Assembly (NCBI GenBank): GCA_016704145.1
Contig: JADJAS010000007.1
Span: 1 to 64,000, forward strand
Length of the DNA stretch: 64,000 nt
Source of the DNA: Rhodocyclaceae bacterium
GTDB lineage: Bacteria > Pseudomonadota > Gammaproteobacteria > Burkholderiales > Rhodocyclaceae
Direction of reading: 5' to 3'
Within the stretch, counting starts at the first letter, position 1, and each line of letters begins with the position of its first letter. Position numbers and translations under genes: made by a program. Under the pieces are notes generated by a model. That model was given only the letters and a program-made list of their open reading frames with translations, had not been told where the DNA came from and did no database searches. Shown here one piece after another: positions 53,667 to 61,033 of this stretch.

Positions 53667-55211
53667 ATGAGCAAGTATGTCGCGTTACCCAAGGGCGTTG
53701 ACGAAGCCACTTTTGACCGAGCGATCGCCGAATTCAGAAACATCGTCGGCGCCGAGCATGTATTGCACTCGGCCGAGGCACTGGGGCCGTTCCTCAAGAT
53801 CATGATCCCGGCACCGATCGAGGCCCACGCACCATCGGCGGCGATCGCCCCCGCGAGCGTCGAGGAAGTACAGCGCATCCTCGCGGTCTGCAACCGCTAC
53901 AAGACCCCTGTGTGGCCCGTCTCCACCGGCAAGAATTTCGGCTATGGCTCGGCCGCGCCAGCCACGCGAGGACAGATCATCCTTGACCTCAAGCGGATGA
54001 ACCGGATCATCGAAGTCGATCCCGATCTTTGCACTGCCTTGGTCGAACCTGGCGTCACCTATCAGCAACTGTACGACTACATCAAGGAACGCAATCTGCC
54101 GCTGTGGATCGACCCGCCGATACCCGGGCCGGTGGCGGGACCACTCGGCAATACAGTCGAACGCGGGGTTGGCTACACACCCTACGGCGAGCATTTCCTG
54201 TTCTCCTGCGGCATGGAAGTGGTTTTAGCCGATGGCCAGGTGCTGCGCACCGGCATGGGCGCCATGCCCAACTCCAATACCTGGCAGGTGTTCAAGTGGG
54301 GTTATGGACCGACGCTGGATGGCATCTTTACCCAATCGAGCTTCGGCATCGTCACCAAGCTCGGCCTGTGGTTGATGCCCGCGCCGCCGGCCTACAAGCC
54401 ATTCGTGGTCCGTTACCCCGAGCACGCCGACATCGCCAAGGCCATCGACACCATCCGGCCGCTACGAATCGCCCAGATCATTCCCAATGCCGGCACGGTT
54501 TCCAACGCCTTGTGGGAGCTAGCGGTGATCAACCGCCGCGCCGACCTGTACCCGCAGGCGGAGCCGATTCCCGATACAACGGTACTCGACCTCGCCAAGA
54601 AACACGGTGTCGGCGCATGGAACGTCTATACCGCTCTTTATGGCACCGAGGAAACCATCGCCGCCCACTGGAAAATCGTGACGGCCGCCTTCAAGGCCTC
54701 CGGCGGCACCGTGCTCACCCAGGAGGACGTCGGCCCAGACGATCCACTGTTCAACTATCGTCGCGACGTGATGCGCGGCGACCTGACGATGCGGGAGTTC
54801 GGCCTCTACAACTGGCGCGGCGGCGGTGGCTCGATGTGGTTCTCGCCCGTCTCGCAGGCCCGCGGCAGCGAGACGCTGAAGCAGATGGGACTGGCCAGGC
54901 GCGTGCTGGACAAGTTCGGCATCGACTACGTCGGGCTATTCGTCATCGGCTGGCGCGACATGCACCACATCATCGACATCCTCTACGACCGCGGCCAGCC
55001 GGAAGCAATGGCCAAGGCACGCCGGTGCTACGACGAACTGCTCGACGATTTCGCGCGGGAAGGCTATGGCGTCTATCGGACCAACATCGACTTCATGGCG
55101 AAAGTCGCCAAGCTCTACGGGCCCGTCAAGGCCAAAGTGAATCGCCGCATCAAGCGGGCGCTTGACCCTAATGGCATACTGGCGCCAGGCAAGTCCGGCA
55201 TCCACGGCTGA
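53667..55211 (+). CDS. pchF: p-Cresol methylhydroxylase flavoprotein subunit, copy 2
   Basis: 514 residues, homologous along its full length to the 49051-50598 protein but clearly diverged (WIDPPIPGPVAGPLGNT versus WFSCPAPSAIAGPLGNM). FAD-site elements and LYNWRGGGGSMWFSPV with the FAD-linking Tyr are kept, and it ends in DPNGILAPGKSGIHG. Only one cytochrome gene is present, so two flavin subunits may share it; an alpha-alpha' form is described for Geobacter metallireducens. Alternatively this copy acts on another 4-alkylphenol or on 4-hydroxybenzyl alcohol. It is the last gene of the rightward operon. Confidence 0.87.
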   Translation: MSKYVALPKGVDEATFDRAIAEFRNIVGAEHVLHSAEALGPFLKIMIPAPIEAHAPSAAIAPASVEEVQRILAVCNRYKTPVWPVSTGKNFGYGSAAPATRGQIILDLKRMNRIIEVDPDLCTALVEPGVTYQQLYDYIKERNLPLWIDPPIPGPVAGPLGNTVERGVGYTPYGEHFLFSCGMEVVLADGQVLRTGMGAMPNSNTWQVFKWGYGPTLDGIFTQSSFGIVTKLGLWLMPAPPAYKPFVVRYPEHADIAKAIDTIRPLRIAQIIPNAGTVSNALWELAVINRRADLYPQAEPIPDTTVLDLAKKHGVGAWNVYTALYGTEETIAAHWKIVTAAFKASGGTVLTQEDVGPDDPLFNYRRDVMRGDLTMREFGLYNWRGGGGSMWFSPVSQARGSETLKQMGLARRVLDKFGIDYVGLFVIGWRDMHHIIDILYDRGQPEAMAKARRCYDELLDDFAREGYGVYRTNIDFMAKVAKLYGPVKAKVNRRIKRALDPNGILAPGKSGIHG

Positions 55212-55279
55212 GGGGCCGAGCCTCGCCCCGGCGGCGACCAAAGTCAGCCTTGGCGGCACGCCGCCCGAGCCTGTTTGGT

Positions 55280-56056
55280 CTACGGATGCAGCAACGCATA
55301 ACCGCCGGCGTCGATCACCAAGCAAGTCAGCATCCCGCTGGCATGGGCACCGGTATCGATGCCGATCCGGTTGTGGCGAAACTGCGGTCGGGCATCGATG
55401 CTATGGCCGTGCACGATCACGGCGCCAAAGTCCTCGTCGCTGGCCAGAAATGCTTGCCTGACCCAAAGCTGATCGTGCCGGGCCTGCAACGCCAGCGGCA
55501 CCCCCGGCGCCACGCCGGCATGGACAAAATGATAGCCACCCTCGGCGTGATTGATCGCCAGATCGGCCAGAAACTGCCGATGAGCCAACGGCAAGGCGCT
55601 CCGAAAATCCCGGCGCAGCGAATCCACCGACTCATCGCTGCCGGTAAATCGACCCGCGATATCTACCCCGTAGCTCGCAAGCGTCGCCAGGCCACCGCCA
55701 TGCTCGAACCATTGGCGCCCTCCCGCCAGGTCACCCTCGATGAAGCGAAGCGCCAGGTCTTCGTGGTTTCCGCGCAGCAGCCTGATCTCCAGACCGGCGG
55801 GCCGCCATTGCCGCAGATTTTCGACGACACCGAAAGCATCCGGTCCCCGGCTCAAGTAGTCGCCGAGAAAGATCACCACCCGGCGCCGGCGGCCGTGCCC
55901 TGCGGCATCCTCGACAATGGCACGCTCCATGGATTCGAGAAGATCGCGACGGCCATGAAGATCGCCGATCGCGTACACGCGCACGCCCGGCGGCAGCAGG
56001 CCCGCCGGCGCAGGCGTGGCGCCACAAACGGCGGGCGACAGCCAAGTGAGCGCCAA
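55280..56056 (-). CDS. PPP-type metallophosphoesterase
   Basis: 258 residues from a TTG start at 56056; no better start is visible. The dimetal phosphoesterase motifs appear in order: GDLHGR, GDYLSRGPDA, GNHED, a His in FVHAGVAPG and HGHSIDARPQ. This matches serine/threonine phosphatase-like or ApaH-like enzymes. It follows the PaaK-like gene by six bases as the last gene of the leftward phenol operon and converges on the p-cresol operon (68-bp gap with GC-rich stems). A link to phenylphosphate turnover is tempting but unproven. Confidence 0.8.
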   Translation of the reverse strand: MALTWLSPAVCGATPAPAGLLPPGVRVYAIGDLHGRRDLLESMERAIVEDAAGHGRRRRVVIFLGDYLSRGPDAFGVVENLRQWRPAGLEIRLLRGNHEDLALRFIEGDLAGGRQWFEHGGGLATLASYGVDIAGRFTGSDESVDSLRRDFRSALPLAHRQFLADLAINHAEGGYHFVHAGVAPGVPLALQARHDQLWVRQAFLASDEDFGAVIVHGHSIDARPQFRHNRIGIDTGAHASGMLTCLVIDAGGYALLHP

Positions 56057-56062
56057 GCCGGC

Positions 56063-57370
56063 CTAGGCCATATCGTCGTCACGCCGGACGAAGAAGCGCT
56101 TGGCCTTCATTTCGAACCTGGGCAGCGCATTGCGGGCCACCAGATGTACCCGCGGCCGGAACGCCAACAAGGTATCGAGCTTGTCGGCAATGGCATGCAC
56201 GACATCGGGATGCGCCCCCTCGCAAAGCTCGATCTCGACATCCATCTCGTCCATCTGCCTTTCCTTGTGCACCGTGACGCGAAACTCGTCGACCTCGGTG
56301 AACTTGCGCAGGATGTTTTCCACGCCCGCCGGGAAGACATTGACGCCACGCACGGTGACCATGTCGTCAGCGCGGCCGAGAATGCCGCCGGCGAAACGCA
56401 GGAAGCTTCTGCCGCACGCGCACGGACGCGAATCGATCCTGACCACGTCGCCCGTCTTGTAGCGAATCACCGGAAAGCCCCAGCGCCCGAGGTTGGTGAT
56501 CACCATCTCGCCGCGCTCGCCCTCGCCTACCGGCGCGCCGGTCTCGGGGTCGAGCACTTCGACGATGTATTCCGACTCGATCAGGTGCGTGCCGCCGGGC
56601 TGCTCCGAGCATTCGAACGAATGGGCGCCGACCTCGGAAGCGCCGGCGTGGTCGAAACAGTGGGCCGACCACGACTCCTCGATGCGCCGCTTGGTCGCCG
56701 GAACATTGGCACCCGGCTCACCGGCATGAATGGTCGCCCGCATCGGAATCCTGCCGAGATCGAAGCCGATCTCGCGACCGACTTCGGCCAGACGCAGCGC
56801 ATAGGTCGGCGTGCAGCAGAGGGTGGTGGCGCCGGCCTCCTTCATGAGTTCCAGGCGCTGTTGCGAATCGCGACCGCCACCGGGAATCATCACCGCGCCG
56901 ATCTTGCGAGCGCCTTCGACGGCCGCCCAGAAGCCGATGAAGGGACCGAAGGCGAAGGCCAGGAACACCCGATCGGACGCCGTCACACCGGCCCCGGCCA
57001 ACACGTGCCCCCAGCAACGCCCCCACCAGTCCCAGGAAGCATCGGTATCGAAAACCTTGAGTGGCACGCCAGTGGTTCCCGAGGTCTGGTGCATGCGCAC
57101 ATAAGCATCCAGCGGGTAGGTCAAATTGGTGCCGAACGGCGCTTCGGCGGCCTGGTCATCCATCAACTCGCTCTTGCGGGTCAGCGGCAGATGGCGCAGA
57201 TCGTCCAATGTCTTGATATCGCCTGGCTCGATACCGGCCTCCTGCCACTTTCGGGTGTAGAAACGGTTGCGCCTCCAAAGCTCATGGCTCATGGCACGCA
57301 GCTTGGCCACTTGAAGTTCGGCGAGCCTGTCGCGCGGCATGGTCTCGGTGGCTTGATCGAAGAATGGCAT
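56063..57370 (-). CDS. Phenylacetate-CoA ligase (PaaK) family adenylating enzyme
   Basis: 435 residues from ATG 57370 (MPFFDQATET); the frame extends to 57436 without support. ATP loop HQTSGTTGVPLKVF, adenylate motif FDHAGASEVGAHSF and hinge GRADDMVTVRGVNVFPAGVE are PaaK-like, including a Cys-rich CACGR segment. Family members make CoA thioesters of aryl or arylacetic acids. In a phenol operon the product might be 4-hydroxybenzoyl-CoA, or it may serve a different acid. A second, unrelated-subfamily aryl-CoA ligase lies in the p-cresol operon. Confidence 0.82.
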   Translation of the reverse strand: MPFFDQATETMPRDRLAELQVAKLRAMSHELWRRNRFYTRKWQEAGIEPGDIKTLDDLRHLPLTRKSELMDDQAAEAPFGTNLTYPLDAYVRMHQTSGTTGVPLKVFDTDASWDWWGRCWGHVLAGAGVTASDRVFLAFAFGPFIGFWAAVEGARKIGAVMIPGGGRDSQQRLELMKEAGATTLCCTPTYALRLAEVGREIGFDLGRIPMRATIHAGEPGANVPATKRRIEESWSAHCFDHAGASEVGAHSFECSEQPGGTHLIESEYIVEVLDPETGAPVGEGERGEMVITNLGRWGFPVIRYKTGDVVRIDSRPCACGRSFLRFAGGILGRADDMVTVRGVNVFPAGVENILRKFTEVDEFRVTVHKERQMDEMDVEIELCEGAHPDVVHAIADKLDTLLAFRPRVHLVARNALPRFEMKAKRFFVRRDDDMA

Positions 57371-57407
57371 GATGGTCGTGTTCCCGGTGTCGATGAATGG
57401 AAATGGT

Positions 57408-57869
57408 TCAGGCAATCGCGGCGCGCATCTCCGCATAAACCGCCTGCTCCATGCGCAGCATCGCTTCCCGTTGTTCGGCCGGCCATTCGTACATCAGTGC
57501 CGTTGTCTTGACGCCTCGCCAGCTTTGGTCGCGGGCGCCCATGACCTCCATCTCCCACAGCATGATGACGTTGGGCGCGGCCGCCTCGATGCGCGACTTG
57601 ACTTGCCGAGCCCTGCCCTTGATCAGAAAGCTGACATCGTCGGGACCGATGACCTGCAATGACACCAGGCCGGTGCGTTGTGCATTGGCCATCGCCGAAC
57701 CGCCATCGTCGACACCGAAGCGCACGCACTTGTCGTCCAGGGCCACTACCCAGGTGTAGGCGGAGGTCGCATAGCCATCCGCGCCGGCCGTGAGCAACAA
57801 GGCCGGCGCGCCGGGACGCAGGTAGCCAAGCAGCCTGGCGGGAAGATTGGGGGTCACGCTACCGATCAT
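57408..57869 (-). CDS. Pyridoxamine 5'-phosphate oxidase-like FMN-binding protein
   Basis: 153 residues with the split-barrel pattern of PNPOx-like flavin proteins (GYATSAYTWVVALDDKCVRF, MANAQRTGLVSLQVIG, FLIKGRARQVKSRI). Such proteins bind FMN, F420 or haem. An AAAGGAA site precedes the ATG. It lies between the PaaK-like and Nudix genes of the phenol operon. No function is known; FMN binding would match the flavin theme of the operon (riboflavin kinase-like, UbiX). Confidence 0.65.
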   Translation of the reverse strand: MIGSVTPNLPARLLGYLRPGAPALLLTAGADGYATSAYTWVVALDDKCVRFGVDDGGSAMANAQRTGLVSLQVIGPDDVSFLIKGRARQVKSRIEAAAPNVIMLWEMEVMGARDQSWRGVKTTALMYEWPAEQREAMLRMEQAVYAEMRAAIA

Positions 57870-57897
57870 TTCAGTGTTCCTTTAGGTGAGAAGGCGG

Positions 57898-58401
57898 TCA
57901 ACGCCACGTCGCCGTGGCGTCATTGATGACTGACAAGAACCAGCGATCCAGCGCACTGGCGGCAAGCGGTACGGTCTGACGCGGCACGCTGCCTCGCCCG
58001 AACAGGCCGACTTCCAGCGCATCATCGCCGGCAAGCGGTTCCCCACCGAGCGAACGCGCGCCATAGGCAACGATCACCACGTTCACGTCGGCCTGCGAAT
58101 AGACACCGAGCACTCGGTCGACGGCCACGACCAACCCGCATTCCTCGGCGACTTCACGGACGACGGCATCGGACAGGGACTCGCCGCACTCGACGTAGCC
58201 ACCCGGCGGGGCCCAGTATCCCACCAACGGATCGACCCGCCGGCGAATCATGACCAGACCGTTGCGATGCTCGACCATGGCGAGACAGACCGGCGCGGGA
58301 TTCCGATAGGCGACGGCGCCGCAGCACGAACAGCGCTCGCGCCGGCGGCCATCCACCTCGGCCCATTCGAGGCGCGATCCGCACATTCGGCAATAGGCCA
58401 T
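57898..58401 (-). CDS. Nudix hydrolase with N-terminal zinc ribbon
   Basis: 167 residues. A four-Cys ribbon (CRMCGSRLEW, CSCCGAVAYRNP) precedes a complete Nudix box, GGYVECGESLSDAVVREV continuing as AEECGL. A MutT-like gene is known at the end of the Thauera aromatica phenol cluster, so this is a conserved companion. It might remove a side product or a toxic nucleotide such as an adenylated or phosphorylated phenol derivative. That role is inference. Confidence 0.87.
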   Translation of the reverse strand: MAYCRMCGSRLEWAEVDGRRRERCSCCGAVAYRNPAPVCLAMVEHRNGLVMIRRRVDPLVGYWAPPGGYVECGESLSDAVVREVAEECGLVVAVDRVLGVYSQADVNVVIVAYGARSLGGEPLAGDDALEVGLFGRGSVPRQTVPLAASALDRWFLSVINDATATWR

Positions 58402-58407
58402 CGCCGC

Positions 58408-58809
58408 TCACACCACCGCCAAAGTCAGCCGTAGCGGATCGCCGTCGTGCAAGCCCAGCGAATCACGTACCGACACCGCCGCCAGCAATTCCAGCTTGTC
58501 GGCCGGGTATCCGTCCACCTCGGGAACCACCGCCGTCGCCAGCAGGCCGCCGGCAAGCTCGGCGCCAAAACACTTGGCGCGGCAAAAGCCGGTCGCAGGC
58601 TCGATGGCCACGCCCGTGGCGCCTGCCATGCTCTCCCGCGCCAGCCGCCAGTTCTCCCCGTGCATCAGCAGATTGAGTGTGCCCGGATAGGGCACATAGC
58701 CAAGCTTTGCCACGATCTGCTCGACCAGCCACGGCAACGATGCAAAGCCGGCACCCTCGCCGAGTCCAAAGGTCACGGTGCCCTCCACCGGCATCGCCAG
58801 CGGCGTCAT
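58408..58809 (-). CDS. CTP-dependent riboflavin kinase-like (RibK/DUF120) protein
   Basis: 133 residues, standalone. The archaeal RibK pattern is strong: GTVTFGLGEG at the N-terminus, LGYVPYPGTLNLLMHG in the middle, and DKLELLAAVSVRDSLGLHDG at the C-terminus. This family phosphorylates riboflavin to FMN using CTP and is essentially archaeal; bacteria normally use bifunctional RibF. It overlaps the ubiX stop (ATGA) and follows UbiX, which needs FMN to make prenylated FMN for UbiD enzymes. A dedicated FMN supply is inferred. Confidence 0.78.
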   Translation of the reverse strand: MTPLAMPVEGTVTFGLGEGAGFASLPWLVEQIVAKLGYVPYPGTLNLLMHGENWRLARESMAGATGVAIEPATGFCRAKCFGAELAGGLLATAVVPEVDGYPADKLELLAAVSVRDSLGLHDGDPLRLTLAVV

Positions 58810-59405
58810 GCCGGATCGCCTCCGCCGTTCCCGGCGCGCTCGCGTTCTTCATTGCCCGTCCAGCGCTTGAACAGGTTGAGGTCAAGATCGAACTGGTCGA
58901 GCGCCTTGTTCACCGATTGGATGATCACGTCGTCGAGCGTCCGCGGGCGATGATAGAAAGCCGGCAGTGGCGGCACGAGTACCGCGCCGATTTCCGTCAC
59001 CTGGGTCATCAAGCGAAGGTGGCCGAGATGAAGCGGCGTTTCGCGCACCATCAGCACCAGTTTGCGCCGCTCCTTGAGCGTGACGTCGGCGGCGCGGATC
59101 AGCAGGTTGGTATTGAACGAATTGGCAAGCGCCGACAGGGTCTTGATCGAACATGGCGCGATCACCATGCCGTTGTGCCTGAACGAACCGGAGGAGATAC
59201 AGGCGCCGACATCGTTGATGCTGTGCACGTGGCTGGCCAGATCCTTGACTTGCTCGACACTGTAATCCGTTTCGTAGGCGATGGTCCGCTTGCCGGAATC
59301 CGACATCACCAGATGCGTTTCGACGCCAGCCTGACGCAATACTTCAAGAATGCGTACACCATAGATGGCGCCACTCGCGCCCGAAATGCCCACCACCAGT
59401 TTCAT
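58806..59405 (-). CDS. ubiX: UbiX-type flavin prenyltransferase
   Basis: 199 residues from ATG 59405, which overlaps the ubiD-like stop. The flavoprotein fold begins VVGISGASGAIYGVRILEVL. IAPCSIKTLSALANSFNTNLL and LMVRETPLHLGHLRLM are signature stretches of flavin prenyltransferase. UbiX joins a dimethylallyl group to FMN, giving the cofactor of UbiD decarboxylases. UbiX- and UbiD-like genes are standard members of anaerobic phenol operons. Confidence 0.9.
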   Translation of the reverse strand: MKLVVGISGASGAIYGVRILEVLRQAGVETHLVMSDSGKRTIAYETDYSVEQVKDLASHVHSINDVGACISSGSFRHNGMVIAPCSIKTLSALANSFNTNLLIRAADVTLKERRKLVLMVRETPLHLGHLRLMTQVTEIGAVLVPPLPAFYHRPRTLDDVIIQSVNKALDQFDLDLNLFKRWTGNEERERAGNGGGDPA

Positions 59406-60760
59406 ACCTTGGTTCCTCGCCAATCCAGATTCGCCACGACCGACCGTGCCACGGCGACAGCCTCCAACGGAATGGCGATCTTGTCAAACTCCGGGCCAGA
59501 TCCGCGCGTGGCGTCGAAGCCCATTTTCGACCCGGTGCCTGCGGCGGACGAGGGGTCGATGACGTAACCTTCCATACCATCGAGAACCACCAGGTCGCGT
59601 GCCGCCTGAAAACGGGTAGCGAGGGCCCAGGCCACTTCGCGCGGATTCCGAATATCGACATCGTCATCGACCACAGTGACGCTCTTCAAGCGTTTGTCCA
59701 GGGTCAGCGCCAGATGAATGATCCTGCGCACTTCGTGCGAGGGACAGTGGCGCACCGCAATCACGCCAGCGAAGCTGCTGGTGCCAGGCACCAGTTCCAG
59801 GTCCACGATCCCGCGCGCCAGGCTCTTGAGTTGCCCCAACAGTTCGGCGCCACCGGCAAGGGAGAGCAGGGTATCGACATCCGCCGTCCACGGCACGAGC
59901 GCCGGAAAGATGAAATCTTCGCGATGGCAGACCGCGCTCAGCTCGACCACGGGGCTGGTATTGGAAAAGTAGCAGCCCGTGTTCTCGCCAAACGGTCCCT
60001 CGGGTTCACGCACCCCGGGAAACACATGGCCCTCCAGGACGACTTCGGCGCGCGCCGGGATATCCAGGTCTACTGTCAGGCCCCGAACCAGTTCCACCGG
60101 CGCTCCGCGCAGCGCCCCGGCAATCTCCATCTTGTCGGGGCCCAGCGGCCCGACCTTCACCACCGCCGCCATCAGCAGCGCCGGCTCGACCCCAAGCGCC
60201 ACCGCCACCTCGAGCGGCTCGCCCCGACTCTCTGCGTTGGCGAGAAACTGCGAAAGGGGAGGATTGGCGAGCAGAATACCGAAACGGTTCCCGCCCTTGT
60301 ACATCATCCGGTGGATGCCCATGCCGCGCTGGCCGGTCGCCGGGTCGCGCGCCAGCACCACACCGCAGGTCAGGAACGGCGCCGCGTCCTTTTCGTAATG
60401 CGTCAGCAGCGGCAACAAGGCGGCGACATCGCACGGTGCGCGGTGCACGACGGCATGCACCGGCGCAGCCGTCGCCCGCACGGGCGGCACTCGTTGAGCA
60501 CTGCGCGCGACGTAGGTATCCACCAGCTTGCCCTCGTCGGCGCCTAGCGCCCGAGCCGCCAGCCGCCGGCTCGCCAGCAGGTTGCCGGCGACGCGCCGAC
60601 CGGGATACCCCTTGATGTTATCGCAGACGACGGCGCGGCCACTGGCCTGCATTTCCGCGAGCAGCGCAGCAACCTCGAAGCGCGGGTTCAGGGGGGCGTC
60701 GACACGAATGACGTCGTCGCCAAGACCTTCCAGAAATGCGCGCAAATCAGGATAGGCCAT
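59402..60760 (-). CDS. UbiD family (de)carboxylase, third copy in the phenol cluster
   Basis: 452 residues. The prenyl-FMN-dependent core is recognised from MGIHRMMYKGGNRFGI, EPEGPFGENTGCYF with the catalytic-region Glu, and VVDDDVDIRNPREVAWAL. It is longer in conserved features and more UbiD-canonical than the two phenylphosphate carboxylase subunits upstream. A similar extra UbiD occurs in Thauera phenol clusters with unknown role; it may act on 4-hydroxybenzoate or another hydroxyarylic acid. It follows the gamma-subunit gene by six bases. Confidence 0.87.
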   Translation of the reverse strand: MAYPDLRAFLEGLGDDVIRVDAPLNPRFEVAALLAEMQASGRAVVCDNIKGYPGRRVAGNLLASRRLAARALGADEGKLVDTYVARSAQRVPPVRATAAPVHAVVHRAPCDVAALLPLLTHYEKDAAPFLTCGVVLARDPATGQRGMGIHRMMYKGGNRFGILLANPPLSQFLANAESRGEPLEVAVALGVEPALLMAAVVKVGPLGPDKMEIAGALRGAPVELVRGLTVDLDIPARAEVVLEGHVFPGVREPEGPFGENTGCYFSNTSPVVELSAVCHREDFIFPALVPWTADVDTLLSLAGGAELLGQLKSLARGIVDLELVPGTSSFAGVIAVRHCPSHEVRRIIHLALTLDKRLKSVTVVDDDVDIRNPREVAWALATRFQAARDLVVLDGMEGYVIDPSSAAGTGSKMGFDATRGSGPEFDKIAIPLEAVAVARSVVANLDWRGTKV

Positions 60761-60766
60761 GCCGGG

Positions 60767-61021
60767 CTACAGGTACTTCGCCGGCATGCGCTGCACTTCG
60801 TCCAGCACCTGGATGGAAAAACGGTTGTTGCTCAGCTGGCCGCGACCGAGGCGCACTTGCAGTTGGTCGACGTGCTTCTTCAAGTTGGTGGAGACCTGGC
60901 ACTTCACCCGCTTGTAGGTGAACTTGTGCAAGCCGGGGTTGAGCGTGCGGATGGTCAGCTCGAGATCGGTGTCCTCGGCGAGTTCCTTCACGTCGTTCAC
61001 GAAAACTTCCCATTGGTTCAT
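60767..61021 (-). CDS. ppcC: Phenylphosphate carboxylase gamma subunit (PpcC-like)
   Basis: 84 residues, about 10 kDa, matching the small subunit of phenylphosphate carboxylase. Distinctive sequence includes MNQWEVFVNDVKELAEDTDL, VKCQVSTNLKKHVDQLQVRL and a C-terminal QVLDEVQRMPAKYL. It has no known catalytic motif. GAGGAG precedes the ATG, 12 bases after the stop of the 61034-62482 UbiD-like gene. In Thauera the alpha-beta-gamma core catalyses the CO2 exchange step. Confidence 0.8.
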   Translation of the reverse strand: MNQWEVFVNDVKELAEDTDLELTIRTLNPGLHKFTYKRVKCQVSTNLKKHVDQLQVRLGRGQLSNNRFSIQVLDEVQRMPAKYL

Positions 61022-61033
61022 TTGCTTGTCTCC

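Noticed and set aside
53667..55211. Second flavoprotein as an assembly duplication of the first
   Set aside because: The two copies differ throughout in DNA and protein sequence, so they are true paralogues.
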